DNA of 64,000 nucleotides from Rhynchonema sp. JSB1_4 (GCA_030248065.1 JASAMV010007147.1:1-64000); one strand, 5' to 3'. Shown: positions 14,401 through 26,774, numbered from the stretch's first letter. A program made the numbers and translations. The notes: generated from the letters alone by a model not told the origin.

Positions 14401-17174
14401 TGGTTTTGATTGATTGACGAAAGGCAGTTATGTATGAACCTTTCAGATGAGCTTTTTTATGATCAGCGCTTTGCTGTGTCATCGCGGCACTCTGACGCTC
14501 ATTGAAGGCGGATTGGACTTCGGTCAACTGGCTGCGTAGGGACTCCGTCTCAACTTGCTGGTTCTTAAAAAATGAAATTTGAGTTTTCGCCGCATATCTA
14601 CTTTGCAAGAAAAACAAATTCTGACAAATTTACCTGAGCATCAGATTCCATATCGTCGATCAGTTGTTGACTGGCGTCCAGTGCCTCCTTCAGTTGTTCA
14701 ATGTCTTCGAGCACGTCGCGTTTCTGTTGCAGGATGTCTTCGGCGGTGCGTTGAGCGGTTTCAAGTTGGATTTGAAGCTCGGCTAGTTCTTCCTCTAGCT
14801 GAAAATAAGGTGAGAATGAAGTAAAGTGTCATTGAAAAAGGTGCGGTGAATCTAGCAAACCCGGACTTGTAAACTCAATCAACAACATCGTATATGTGTT
14901 GTCAGATAAAATGAGTTGTGGAGTGTTTTTTCGTTTCGACCTGCTCTCGGCGCACCAAGTTACCCTCAATGCGAATGCACCTGATGACCACGGCCAAAAA
15001 GTACATTTATACCCTACCAACCTCTTTACATCGGCCAGTTGCATCAATCAGATTGTCTTTCAATTCGCGCACTCGTTCGTCGTTGTTCACAGCATCCAGT
15101 TCGGACAACTTAATCTGATGTTTTAGTTCGTCACGTTCTTGACGTAGTTGGGCCAATTCGTCGTTTTTGGTACTGAGAGCGTCTTGCAGCTCAGAAATTT
15201 TGACCTGCATCGAAGCTTTGGCTTTGAGCACCGAGTTTTTACCGTCACGTCTAGCCTCCTCGATTTCGGAAACAAGCTGAAACATTACATATGCACATCC
15301 ATGTGGGGCAATCGAGAGAAGAAACCAAGAAAAAAATTAGGCACCAAATAAGGCCACCTGTTCTAAACGTGCTTCGAAGAGTTTTTCTTTGAGCACCAAC
15401 TCTTCAGCCCTTTTCTCGTGTTCACGCACAGCCAGCATCAACGTGTCACAATTGCTTTGCGTTGCTTGCAGCTCAGTGTGCAGGTCGGCGGTGAGTTGCT
15501 CATACCGTTGCAGCTAAAAGACAAAATGACGCCTGCGTAAATAAAGTTTTTTCAACGAAATCATGAAGAGTTGACTTGTATTGACCGCCCATATCGGTTG
15601 GCCTGTCAGGCAGCTATAGATCTACACTTATGAACCGCAACTGTTTTGTTCGTGACTTCAGCACGGCATCGGCCATCAAAGGACAACCATCAGTTGGGCC
15701 GAATTTTATGACTTGCAGTATCTCTCGCTGCTCGACAAAATGATTTGATTGACTGATTATTTTTCGCAAGAATACCTGTTGTGATTCTGACTGCTCCTCA
15801 GTCTCGTCGTGCTCCGTTTCACTGGGACTTTCTGGCGGGAGATCGAATCGGACTTTCTTTTTCGCCGATGCGCGCTGATCAACGGTTTCGGCCGTCGCCG
15901 GCTCCTGCGTTGGTGTGGAATCGTAGTCGAACGGTTCGACATTGAAATCGGCGCTGAGTTCGGGCAATTTGTTTTTGTCGTCAGTTCCTGACGATCGTGG
16001 TGACTTGGTTGGATGCACGGTGGCCACTGCTCGACCGGGGGATCGGGCTCGTCGACCGTCTGGGCTGCGGAACGTGGATGTCGCCGATGGATCCAGCTCG
16101 GAATCGGACGAGCTCACTGGGTCCGTCGCTGCATCCGTTTGTAGCGCTGGTCGTCGCATCTGAAGTTGACGTAAACTGACGCCGTGTACGTGTATAGGTG
16201 ACGAAATTGAAAGCACACATGAATTACGTACCTCAAGTTGATGCTGTAGGATTTGAACAGCTTTCGTTTTTGAGTCTACAACTTGTTGTTTCTCGCGACA
16301 GGTTTCCTGCAGATCGATTATTTGCCTCTCCTTCTCCAGAATAATGTTGTTGAGCTCCAATATTTTGGTGTCTTTGTGTGTAATTTGAGCTCGAATGTGT
16401 TCTTCATTGACTGCCGCAGGTTTGGTCCGAATGGACGGCTCGGGCTCATTGTTCGCGACAGATTCTTGAAGGGTCTGAAAACAAGAACGACGATAGGCTC
16501 CATCATGGATGAAATTAGCAGAAATATCCATCAAACCTTGATCTGGATGATATAGTCCCGAATTTCCGTGTCCTTGTGTCCGAGCCTCAATTTGAGCCGT
16601 TCGATCTCTTCACGACTTTCATCAAGCGCACTCTCGACATCACCAAGTTGAAATTGCAATTGTAGCAAAGCTGTTGGCGAACTGTCAGCGGAAATCTAAA
16701 GCTGCGTTGTTGTAAGCAACTTTTTTGCAAAACACACATTGCATATCACATGAAAAAACACGAACTTTTCCAGAATTCTCAAGTTCTTGAACCTGTTGCC
16801 GAAGTTGCGCAGTTTTTGCTTTTGCTTGCAGCTTGTGCTTGGCAAATCTCGATTGCAGATCCTGCAAATCATTTGGTTATCAGTTAGATTTGAGAATGTT
16901 AAGAAAATGCCGAACTTCTTTGATCTGAAGGTCTCGGGAAAGCAATTCCGCATGAGAATTTACATGTATTAGGGATGTTTGTTTTGAAAGGAAGAACAAC
17001 ACATGTCGATTGCAGCCTGCAGGATACAAAACTGTCAGAATCTTGGAAGTACCTACCAGAATCTTAAAACAACTGAACGTGAAAACTTACCGCATATTGT
17101 TTGGCACCGTCGCGTAAATCCTGAGTGAGACGCACAATTGTTGCTTCGTGAGCGACGCACGAATCGCATCCCAT
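2485..17174 (-). CDS. Giant tail-anchored coiled-coil protein (golgin/giantin-like)
   Basis: Twenty-two exons join in frame: 17091-17174, 16766-16861, 16537-16695, 16232-16474, 15776-16159, 15358-15513, 15022-15276, 14634-14798, 14440-14563, 13989-14351, 13747-13901, 13466-13666, 12607-13026, 11769-11972, 9650-11599, 9422-9514, 8970-9218, 3878-8125, 3650-3799, 3411-3584, 3032-3139 and 2485-2817. This gives about 3437 residues. Nearly all introns are phase 0. Almost the whole protein is Glu/Gln/Leu-rich heptad coiled coil. A Ser/Pro/Asp-rich non-coiled linker lies near residues 195-322, and a polyglutamine run occurs early in the 1950-nt exon. The last 20-25 residues are a hydrophobic anchor after a basic stretch and contain ALWLHL, as in tail-anchored golgins. 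Size and C-terminal anchor match giantin (GOLGB1), which tethers vesicles at the Golgi rim. Orthology is inferred from architecture only; CASP or golgin-84 kinship is possible. The ATG lies 14 nt after a CAG, a possible trans-splice acceptor. Confidence 0.8.
8188..8286. mobile_element. 99-bp foldback MITE (family A) in golgin intron
   Basis: Inverted arms at 8188-8210 and about 8264-8286 both contain TAGGCTGAAA and close on CCGG/CCG. The element sits in the intron between the 8970-9218 and 3878-8125 exons. The first 23 bases of the arm match the arm of the element at 41232-41403 at 20 of 23 positions, so both belong to one family. No clear target duplication was found. Confidence 0.65.
13123..13198 (-). 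pseudogene. tRNA-like sequence, probably a tRNA pseudogene
   Basis: The minus strand carries a perfect T-arm (five G-C pairs around TTCGAGT) and a B box. The D-arm with A box starts GGCTCAGTTGG. The acceptor ends GAAC and GTTC pair, but two acceptor pairs fail, one base between acceptor and D-arm is missing, and the anticodon stem cannot form with a U at position 33. It lies in a golgin intron on the same strand as the gene. Imperfect direct repeats of about 37 bp flank it at 13088-13124 and 13376-13412. No reliable anticodon can be assigned. Confidence 0.5.
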
Positions 17175-18009
17175 TTTGGTTGCTTGCTGATTGACAGCAA
17201 ATGTTCGGAGTTTAAGTTTTCATAGATTCTGTTGCTTCGGGTTGAACTGGCTCAAACGGCTTCGTAGGTATTTCTGTCCAGAATTTTACATCAAGGTTCT
17301 ATTCATGTTGTCTGCTTGCTTTCTTCTCAATATTGTCTATAGACTTTTTGACGATCGCCTTTCGTCTTTTCATGCGCGTGTGGCCTGAAGTTTGATTAAT
17401 TTGCCCAAAAAGCACCCACTATTTATGCTTAAGCATGGGACCAGACATAAGCATAGGCTTAGGCTTGCTGTTAGGCTTAGTCTCAGACTTCAACCTAAAT
17501 CGAATGAAACAGAGAGCCAAATCAAACGGCTTTTCCATCTTTTATGGACGTGGGCGCACTGGGTACTTTTTGGGCAAACCAATCGCACGTCTGGTCTGGG
17601 TTTCTCTTTCGTGTTCGTTGTGTTGTGAATCATTAGTCAGTTTGGCCAGCACGCTGTCCTATCCCAATGCACTGAGTGCAGTAACGTTGGTTTGTTTCGC
17701 CCTGCTTGCCGCCACACAGCACATCAGGATCAGTGAGGTCAAGATATGGCAGATGTTGTGTCTTCGGAGCACAAATGCTCACAATCTAGGTCACACTGTC
17801 TCTTGCCTTTGGATTACAAATTTCAAGAATTCAGTGCGACCAATTACTGGATCCGTGGTCCGTGAGCAGCAGGCTTATTGTCGACTTGCGACCACCAAAC
17901 AATGTTCCTGTCTTTGTCCTGACCACACTATGTCAGAAGCAGTTCGTTTTGAAAGCGCGTTTAATTTTTGTAATTTCCCATCAACACGCCAAAGTGCTCC
18001 TTCGCATGA
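17175..18009. other. Spacer between golgin 5' end and ShKT gene 3' end
   Basis: No exon with plausible splice sites was recognised. The golgin promoter should lie here. A degenerate telomere-type run is at 17453-17490. Confidence 0.5.
17453..17490 (+). repeat. Degenerate TTAGGC telomere-like run
   Basis: About six imperfect units of TTAGGC, the canonical nematode telomere repeat, lie in the spacer upstream of the coiled-coil gene. Units such as TTAGGCTTG interrupt the array. Confidence 0.55.
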
Positions 18010-18015
18010 TTTATT
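18010..18015 (-). terminator. Poly(A) signal AATAAA of the ShKT gene
   Basis: The plus strand reads TTTATT, giving AATAAA on the minus strand 139 nt past the TAG stop of the ShKT gene. Confidence 0.5.
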
Positions 18016-18153
18016 CACAATATTAAGTTACTTATATGTGATTTGAATACAAGAGCAAAATCAATCCTGCTAACAAAGCCTCTGAACTGAATTTGAATGT
18101 AAATGACATTTAAAAGAGTTTCAGCGTGAATCACAGATCTACTGCCTCCTACT

Positions 18154-19933
18154 CTAGCAGAGTTTGCATGCTTTCTTGCAGTTGAGCTCCATGTACTCCT
18201 TGTATTCGCTGTTGCACGCGTCGTGTTTGTTGGCCCAGAAGTTGCAGAGCTCATCATTGTTGCCGCACTTCTCTTTGGGAGCGGCAGCTGCGCCCGTTGG
18301 TGCGGCGTCGCCTGAAAGGCCGATTCTGCCTTGAAATTCGACGTATTCACATTTTGCTTTTATAGATGCCAGTCAGCGAAGTAGTAGGCATACTGTATGA
18401 TTGAACAAGATCTGTTCAGCAACAAACCGGCAGGCTCAGCGGTCTTCTCGGCATCGGGGGCTTTGTCTTTTGGTTCTTCGGGTGCAGGGGCTTCTTCTTT
18501 TGGTGCTTCCTCTTTTGGCGCCTCCGTTGTTGGAGCCTCCTCTTTCGGGGCTTCCGCTGCTGGGGCTGCCTCTTTCGGGGCTTCCTTGGCTGGGGCTGCC
18601 TCTTTCGGGGCTTCCTTGGCTGGGGCTGCCTCTTTCGGGGCTTCCTTGGCTGGGGCTGCCTCCTTTGGGGCTTCCGTGGCTGGCGCTTCCTCCTTTGGGG
18701 CTTCTGCGGCTGGAGCTGCCTCTTTTGGTGCGTCAGCTTTTGGCTGTGCTGGGGCTAAATGCGAGGGACTTTCATGTGGCACTTTGAAATAGCATTGTAA
18801 CAACAATAGGTGTACGGACACACGTGTATAACCTTCAACATCAGCGACGGTCTTGCCGCACGATTTGCAGGATTTCTGACAATTCGGCTGCATCCAGAAC
18901 GGGTTCTTTTCGCATTCGCCGGCTTCGGCCCAGGCCTTGCATGACTCCTCCGAATCCTTGCAGTCGCCGCCATCGCCATCGCCGTTCTTGATCTTTTTCT
19001 CCGTCTCCTTGGCTTTGTCGTCCATCTTCGCCAGACCGTTTTTCGTATCGGCGTCTTTGGCGCAGCCTTGCTGAAAGTGGCGAATCTACGGTAAATTCGG
19101 AGAACACAGAGCAGGTGAAATTTCACGCCTATGCTGTGTGTTAAGACAGAACTTGAAGTGCAAGGCCGCATGATCTGGTTACTGTGGAAAAAAAATGGGG
19201 AAAGCGCCTAGGTCAACGGAGACGCGTGCTGGCGCTGAATGATATGTTTGTATACATAAATAACAATTCATAAAATCTCCACGTTAAAACAGTGTTGCAT
19301 TGCATTTTCTCTCGGCCACCCACCCAGACAACTTTGTTAGCACAGACAGACAGACCTGAGGCAGCAGATAGACCTTTACCGTTGGTTGTCGTAGTATCTC
19401 CACGGACTAATCAGTGCCCTTACATACCGCCTCTTTGATGTCATCCTGCATTTCCTCGATTCCATTGGCGGCCTCCTTTATGTCCTCTCCATTCGGCGAT
19501 CCGCCCAATCGGTCACGGATCTCCTCCGCCTTGGCGCGGATTTTCTCCAGGAGACCTTCCAGCTTGCCGTTGCCCTTGTCGGCCGATGGTTTGGGCGCTT
19601 GCTGCAAAAAAAACGTATTTGAAATTGATGGTAAGAATGGCAGATTTCGTTCGACTAGCGCTCACAGTATATGTTTTCCGTTTGCAATCACAAAGCGTGC
19701 GGGATTTTTGAGTATAAAAAATTAGAAAGTTGCGGTTTGTGTGCTGCGTGCACCCCTCGGTACCCTAAATAGATATGTACGTAACCATATACTGTAGACC
19801 CACAGACCGGCGCAATTTTCGATGCGATCTCCTCGAGAATCTTCATGATTTCATCGACCGACGCTTTAGCGTCTCCGGCCTGACAGCTGCTGCCGAAAGC
19901 AGCGAACAACAAAATCACGACGACGGCTTTCAT
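18154..19933 (-). CDS. Secreted two-ShKT-domain protein with Ala/Pro/Lys/Glu repeat linker
   Basis: Five exons (19808-19933, 19428-19601, 18833-19070, 18428-18754, 18154-18311) join in phase to give 340 residues. Residues 1-19 are a signal peptide. Residues 20-135 are charged and helical. A canonical six-Cys ShKT domain lies at about 137-171, with the family pattern WA..GEC..NP.WM..NC..SC. Residues 180-288 are a disordered linker with a 10-residue period (APKEAAPAKE-like). A second, less canonical ShKT domain at 304-340 ends at the final Cys. ShKT domains are stabilised by three disulfides and occur in nematode secreted and surface proteins, where some block potassium channels and many serve other extracellular roles. 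No enzyme domain is present, so this is probably a structural or surface-coat secreted protein. Function beyond that is unknown. Confidence 0.85.
18541..18750 (-). repeat. In-frame ~30-bp minisatellite in the ShKT linker
   Basis: The linker exon holds about seven copies of a 30-bp unit encoding a 10-residue APKEAAPAKE-type period. Three central copies (about 18565-18655) are nearly identical at the DNA level, which indicates recent unequal exchange. Copy number probably varies between individuals. Confidence 0.8.
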
Positions 19934-21737
19934 TTTGGGCGAAAATTTAGGTGTTCGCTTTGGCCAAGAATGAGATCGGAGGAATGACTACTAAAATGAG
20001 GCGTTCAATTGCGACTCCTTCTTGAAAAATAAATATCTGGGCAGGCCAAATTAGCTATACCTATACTTCGATATGGAACCAAAAGAGAGCAAGAGCATCT
20101 CGAATAAATGGTGTGAACTAAATAAATGACGCTTTGAAATTAAAATTAACGGGCGTCTGGAAGGAGTGAAAACAGAAAACTGGTGTTTAAAACCATTTGT
20201 AGCAAGAACGCTCTGATTTCGATTAACGTATACGCACCAGTACCGGAGAACGCCAATAAGGAACCCTTGAGGCTTATTTAGGACTGTACCTCAGCTTGAA
20301 ACAAAACAAAAATAGTTTTCCGTGCAAACACCCACAATTTAATAAGGATATGGAACGTCACTGAGGTGGTCGGATGTGCTTCCTAAGAAGCAACCAATGG
20401 AGGCTTTTTCGGGTGAGGGGCTTGTTACGCATTCTCCGGTAACAAACAGGAAATTCCGAGTCAGTTAGTTGCTGAAATTGACGAAAACGTTGGACGTTTT
20501 ATACGGTCGATTTAGCCGAAGCCGGTTCTACCGGTCAGCCCGGGCTTGTCAAATGTACGTCAACATCAGTGTCTTGACTTTTCTGGGTCGCAAGTTTTTG
20601 TGAGATGTTCTGAAATCAATTTACTACTCGATGCAGTGAAGGAATGTGGGGTACAGTGCCGCACAGTGATACTGCGTTAGGACTTCACTTCTCCGTTTGA
20701 CACGCGTGATTCCACACACTGACAGTTGTTATGATAGATTGAACGTTGCAAACCTAAATTTCATAAACGCTGTCGGTCGTTTAAAAAAACAGTTTCACCT
20801 ACATCGGTGTTTTTGTGTGTGTCGAATTTATGATGTGGTGATATACGTTACTATCGAACCATTTGGTTTTTTCAGTTTTCATTGCCTTACAAGAAATGTG
20901 TTAGTTTCAAAAATGTACGAACTTGCACCTTAACCTAATTTCAGGTTTCAGCGCTTTCGGAAAACAGCTCAATGCTGTCAGGTGTAATGCACCTATATTG
21001 CTAATCACACTCGAGAAGACTGTCGAAAAAGTGTGCTTCATACGATGTTAACCCATACCACACAGACAGAATCATGTCACGTTCTTAATAACCGGCGTAA
21101 ATTTCGCCACATTTCTGTTTACTCGTCTGGTGACGCGAAGCATATACTGCATTTCCAAAACAGTAAACAAACAAACCGGGTTTGCTATTGCCACTCACAT
21201 TATGCTTTATGGTTTGATGCGTTCCACTTTATGTTTTCTGCGCGTTGAATTGCTAAAATTGTCACAAATGCTCTTGAAGCACGCAGCTGTTTTATGTCCC
21301 AACGAAATGTTCTGAAAAAGCCCGCGTCACTACATTAATTGCAACACACACGGGCAATTTGACCAGTGTGTGTGTGTGGTTGACGCATGCGCATGTCTGG
21401 TGCACGTTACATTGGGGGTGAGCCTCTGAAGTTCATGATAACCAGTCTGCCAGACGTTACATGTCGTCGTGAGATCCAGACGAAAGACGGCACATGTGTG
21501 GTGGGTGCATGTGTAAAAATCTTGCTGAAATTAACACGTCTGGCAAAAGCAGAGATCGGTGGCAAGTGCAGAGAGCTGAGCTCAACAGAAATGACGGCGA
21601 CACGCAGCACAACCACAGACAGTCAGCATCGGGTATAAAAAGCGCCACCTTGACCTATGTATGCGTGTGCGTTCCAAGGCGCGAAACGTTATTTTTTCAT
21701 GAAAAGTTGAAATCTTGAATGACTCCTCCCTCAACAG
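19934..21737. other. Divergent spacer; should hold the missing SRD5A3 first exon
   Basis: The minus-strand ShKT gene and the plus-strand reductase gene diverge from here, so both promoters should lie in this stretch. The reductase exon at 21738 needs an upstream exon ending with one carried base. I could not recognise it; N-terminal regions of this family are poorly conserved. No other gene is evident. Confidence 0.5.
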
Positions 21738-23769
21738 AACACCTCGGCTCGACCTGGTACTATGCGACGTGGTTGTATTGGTGGTGTATGGCAACCTACA
21801 TGGAAACACCGTTCGTGTGCTACTACGTGTTCGCGTTCCAGCGCGAATCGTTCGCTCATTTCGTGCTCATCGGCAAACTGAGATGTGCCGGTCTGTTTTG
21901 CCGACTACGACCGTACATGGCGGTGGCGCCGAAACGGTTCGGTTTGACACGGAATATGAGTTAGGCTGCGTGTTTTTGGTTACCCGTTTTGACCTGCTCT
22001 CCCAGATTTGCGGTGTAACCAGGTCATCATCAGTGATAATGCACCAGGTGGCCAGGTGACCTAACAAGCTCGTTTCATGCTCACACACAACAGTGGCTCT
22101 GCGCTTTACGTAAAGGAATCGCGGTCAAAACGACGAATAGGATAAATGAAGGGACAAGAAAGCAACAGCTGATAAAGTCAGGGCTCCGGTTGTCATTCCT
22201 CATCCATGCGTAAATATCCACACCAATTCACAGCTGGGTCACGCACTTCTATATCATCGGCACTCTCAGTTCAACGATTTCGCTATGTGCCGCACTCGGA
22301 GTCCTTGGCTCGCATCATGTTTGGACTATTGGCAAGTTTAAAAAAATGCTCTACCTATGTACCTATACCTGATTTTCCACACCCCGTGGCTCTATTTGGA
22401 AGATATAATTGAAGACCGGGTCTTTTTCAAAATAACGTTTTTATCTCCATCTCCAATCACACCACCATACAGTGTCGCATTCGAAGGGGGCGGGCTGTAA
22501 GTGGAAAATCCGGTATAAACGCTTTCGTTCGGATGTGGCAAATTTAATAATTGGTTCAATCGTCGGTTTCGGCAACTCATGCCCGGCATCAGCCAAAACA
22601 TGACCGTATACACACCGTATATGTATAGTATTCCTTTAGTGTCAGTGTACATCATTTATGGCAACTTTCAGTGCCAATAACACCCCGACTGGTACTGGCC
22701 AACGTGCTGTTCCTATTGCACATGATTGTTCGGTCGTACGAATGTCTGTTCGTTCACGTGTTCTCGGACGCCGAAATGTCCTTTGAGTACTACTGGCTCG
22801 GCTGTATCATGTACGCCATCGGCATCCCGAACGCCATGTATTTCGGGCATGTGGAGAACGCGAATGAAAGTTGGTGCCTTGGCTAGTCTGTTGCGCCGGT
22901 CTTCCGATATTTTCTCGCAAGTGGACCTTTTCTTGAAAATTTGTTTATTGAAAAGTAGGTTTTCTAAAAAAACAGCTTTTTCTTGTGTATAAACCACTGT
23001 CAAACACGCTTGTTGGGGGAGTTCAATTGCGCATCGTTGGTGTCAGGGCATGAACGACAAGCTGGGTGCAATATGTGCAAATATGACAGAAAACCGAGAT
23101 GCCAAAGCTATTTACGTATTTACTGTATGTATCAAACTTACTTGAAATATTTTCTCAGCTTTGCACGCAGATTTGTTGAGCTTGCCCGTTGTCTGTGCGG
23201 TGATCTACTACAGCGTTGGATTGTCCATTCAACATCATTCACATCGTATTTTGGCTAGATTACGATCAGGTTCGCATTTAGAGGACATTTTCAGTAACTT
23301 TCAGTAAAGCCCTACCCAGCTATGCTTCGTTCACTGAGAGAAAAGAGAACAAATTCTCAAAGCGCTGATTGGCTGCCGCGCGGTCATCAGCCAATCAGCA
23401 CACGAGTATTTGTTTTCTGTTTTCTCAGAGAACGAAGTATACATAGTTAGAGCTTAACAAATCACAGTTATGCCAGCAATTCAAAGGTATTTTGCGAATT
23501 TTTCAGACAAAGCGAAAGCGAACGAGTACTCAGTTCCATATGGCGGCATGTTTCGTTTCGTATCTTGCCCGCATTATCTGGGCAACACCATGGTCTACTG
23601 GGCACTCTGGGCAGTGCTGGGCACGCCTCACGAAATGTGGGGCATTGTGATTCTGTTTGAGAGTGGTACAAGCTTGAATCAGTCGTTTTTGGTGCATGAT
23701 TGGTACAGAAAGAGGTTCAGGCACCAATACCCAAGTAACAGGAAACGGTATCTGCCGTTCCTGATATAG
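21738..23769 (+). CDS. srd5a3: Polyprenol reductase / steroid 5-alpha-reductase 3, 5' partial
   Basis: Exons 21738-21890, 22672-22869, 23159-23269 and 23507-23769 join in phase 1 throughout and encode about 241 C-terminal residues. SRD5A3 reduces the alpha-isoprene unit of polyprenol to dolichol in the ER, which feeds N-glycosylation. Recognisable family signatures are RSYECLFVHVFS (the R.ECLYV.VFS region), the helix with QHHSHRILARLR, VSCPHYL, and the C-terminal W.Y..RF...YPSNRKRYLPFL. Several hydrophobic helices fit a polytopic ER enzyme. The acceptor at 21737 demands an upstream exon, so the first 60-80 residues are missing. An alternative start of the 23159 exon at 23171 is also in frame. 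Confidence 0.85.
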
Positions 23770-23854
23770 TCCGCTGCTTGTATAATGTATACACACCTAT
23801 GTATAATGTGTATAACTCGCTCATCGAAAACATTATGTGCTCATTTGCATGCCG

Positions 23855-23860
23855 AATAAA
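23855..23860 (+). terminator. Poly(A) signal AATAAA of srd5a3
   Basis: AATAAA lies 85 nt after the TAG stop at 23767-23769, a normal distance for a 3' UTR. Confidence 0.55.
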
Positions 23861-24490
23861 TTATTGGCAGCCATCTGTTCTTGAATTGTATTAACAAAAC
23901 AATTGTGGCTCACATGCAAGTCGTGACAGCATTGTGGCAAATGAAAGCCAAAAATTTTGGCGTACGTAATCTCGAACTGCTAGTACGTCACATCGCAATA
24001 ACGTGACAATGTGTGGTCAGGACTCATGGAAACGAACAATCAAATAAATCAGGATCTGATGCATGGAATCTGTTTTTTCTCGTGCAGCAGAACGACAAAC
24101 ATTTACATGATGTACGTATGTAACAGGATTGTTCGTTTCCGCATGATGTGCGCTTTATTGTTGTCGGTGGTTACCAAACTGTGATTTTGCCTCAATTTTC
24201 GAAAACTATGCGCCTGACTGACTAACGCATGTTGTGGTACAATGGCATCCTGCCTGCTGCAGTACACAATTGACAAGTATAGGCGCTGCATTTGCACACC
24301 CACGCAAATGCTACTGTTGTGGAACAATTTTAATTTTGTTGATTTTATCCGGAAAATTATTGGATGCGACCGTGTGAATCAATTATCCATTGAAATCTGT
24401 TTGGTACAGCCCGCCTTCACCATAAAGTCAGTAAAGCGAGTCAATTTTTGTCTACATGTATAGCTTAATTTTGTGTTTTTCTAATTTTTT
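23861..24490. other. Spacer between srd5a3 and the BPI-like gene
   Basis: Nothing recognisable. The two genes are co-directional and about 0.75 kb apart. Confidence 0.5.
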
Positions 24491-24500
24491 GGCGTTTCAG
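24491..24500 (+). promoter_or_regulatory. Splice acceptor just upstream of the BPI-like start codon
   Basis: A T-rich tract ends in GGCGTTTCAG at 24500, and the ATG follows 17 nt later. This is either the end of a 5' UTR intron or a spliced-leader trans-splice site, the latter being usual in nematodes. Confidence 0.45.
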
Positions 24501-24517
24501 CCCTAATAATAAAGGCC

Positions 24518-26774
24518 ATGGAAATAAGCTCGTTTGTCGTAATCGTGATATCAGCACTATTGCTTTGTCCGGTCCGACCCGATACCCTGGCAGCGCCTCG
24601 CAAATCAAACTGCGGCATAAAATTGGAGCTGAGTAAAAGGGGGCTGGACTACACGAACCAGGTGGTCACGGACCTGCTTGTTCAGGAGTTTCGCGCCACC
24701 AAAGTGTCCGACTCGATGCGTACGTTTTCTTCCGATATGTATTTTTTTAGGTTCTTCAACAGAGTGCCAGATTATCGTGCATCCTGTTGTGCGTTATTCT
24801 CAGTAGAGCATAATTATTGTTTGATGTTTCGTTCAAATGGGTCAGATAAAGCATTATCAAGGAGATTGTAACGTTTCATGACGTAACAGCCTTGAACACT
24901 CAACCAACTTCAAAGCTTTTCGAAATTAGTGGCTTCAATACAGCTTTTATCCATGATCTAAAAAAAGTGACATGAGCAGGGCAATTCTAGACCGATTACC
25001 AAGCTTGATAATAATACCCGCCGCAACTGTCAAAAATGTGTTGCAAAAACACATTGCAGGCAAATTTGCCGGCGGTCTCTTCTCACTGAACAACGTGCGC
25101 GTGACCGACATTACGAACCCGGATTCGAGCTACAGTCTTTTGGGCGATAACAAGGTCAAATGGCAATTCAGCGGCGGCCAATTGAAGCTCAACGGCGACT
25201 GGTCGTACTTCTATCGGGTCCTTTTTGCTCCGGTCACTGTCCGCGGTCGTGCGACGGTCACGGCTTACGATTTCAAAATCGATCTATCTGCACAATTGTC
25301 GAAAGCGTCGAAAACGCCGCACAACCAACTGCAGTTCATTGAAACATCATGTCGCATGAGCAGCGGTCACCTCCATGTTGACTTGGATGGGGGCAGTGTG
25401 CTGGGTACGGTACTCAACTGGTTCAGGGGTCTGATCGCAAACGCAGTTGAACCGGAATTGCAATCGAAAGTCTGTGCCGCGACATTGAATATGGTGAATG
25501 AATACATTAATGGCAAATTGGCCGGATTTCCCGATCGCATCCCGTTGTCATCCACTTTGCATCTGGATAATTCGATTGAACATGGATTCCCGGTCGTGCA
25601 CAAAGACGCCGTTGTCTGTGAGCAGAGCGGACGCATTCAGGTTACTGTAGATCTTGGGTTACTGTATTGTGCTGATACAAAAGTTGTGTATGAGTCAGTG
25701 TTTGCCGATTCTTATCAGCGTTTGCACTGGCCACACTTACATAATTTCGAACGGTTCTTGGAATCACACACACGCGGCCATCGTATCCCTTATTCGCAAT
25801 GACGATGACCCCGTTGCACTGCCCGTAGAGCGGCAGAGCGAATGGCAAAGTGGGCAACGAAGCGCACATTAATGCGAAACAAATTCAATATAATGACGGC
25901 TTGTTCGTAATAATCGATATTTCAACCCTAATCAACAGGTGACAAACCACAAACCGATGACCAAGTTATACGCTGATCACCTGGCACCCTACAAACGTCG
26001 GGGAGAGAAAATGGTGAACATCTACATCAGTGACGTCATGCTGAACAGTTTGTTTGAGGTTAGGAATGGCGAACAATTTATCGTTAATTTCATACCCTCA
26101 AAGTCGATACCCCAAAGTCCTTTTAGAACGCGCACGACAGCGGCCAATCAACTTTGCGTCTCACGTCGGTCAACGCGACTGATTTCCCGTTCATGGCGAG
26201 TGAATGCGACAAAACCGCATTCTGTATGACGAATCTGTTCCCGGAATTGTACAATCGATCAGCGAATATTGATCCACTTTTGGTGATCAAGACGTTGGAT
26301 CCTATTCGCGCGTCGATCACCGGCACTAATAATCCGCTGGCCAAAGTTCTCGATCAATCTTCGGATCGCGATCAAAGCACGATCAATGGCACAGTGAATC
26401 TGTCGCTATATCTAGCGAATCGTGAGGGCGTCGTAGCGAATACGTCAGCGATGCTGGACGTCGACATGCAGATTCACGCCGATCTGCATCCGTTCATAGC
26501 GAATGAGCAGAGCGAACGCAAGATTGCATGTGTGATCAAGATAGTGAACACGATCACCAAGATCAACGCGAATCATTTGCAACGCGCGAACGATCAGTCG
26601 ATGGCCGTACTGTTGGATTACGTGTTGCCGATGGTCGAAACGCAAATCAATCAGATTCTGGCCAGAGGTGTGCCGATTCCGTGGATTGACAATGTGGACT
26701 TTGTGCATCCAAGACTCACACTATTGCCTCACACCGCTGTTATCGCTACTGATTTGGTGTACATCACTAAATAG
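24518..26774 (+). CDS. BPI/LBP/CETP-family lipid-binding secreted protein
   Basis: Exons 24518-24719, 25060-25640, 25939-26058 and 26127-26774 join in phase and encode 516 residues; human BPI has 487. Residues 1-25 are a signal peptide. The N-terminal barrel begins with the family-typical GLDYTNQVVTDLL helix. Cys near 165 and Cys near 206 match the conserved barrel disulfide of the family. The middle segment (KMVNIYISDVMLNSLFE) matches the start of the C-terminal barrel, and the end (GVPIPWIDNVDF...ATDLVYI) matches the BPI C-terminus. Family members bind phospholipid or lipopolysaccharide in two hydrophobic pockets. In an invertebrate the role may be lipid transport or antibacterial defence; sequence alone does not decide. 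An exact TGAAACATCA lies in exon 2, directly before the first conserved Cys codon. Confidence 0.88.

Noticed and set aside
18397..18792. Plus-strand Gly/Ala/Ser-rich open frame opposite the ShKT linker
   Set aside because: It is the antisense shadow of the APKEAAPAKE repeat; the minus-strand frame has phase-matched exons and ShKT domains.
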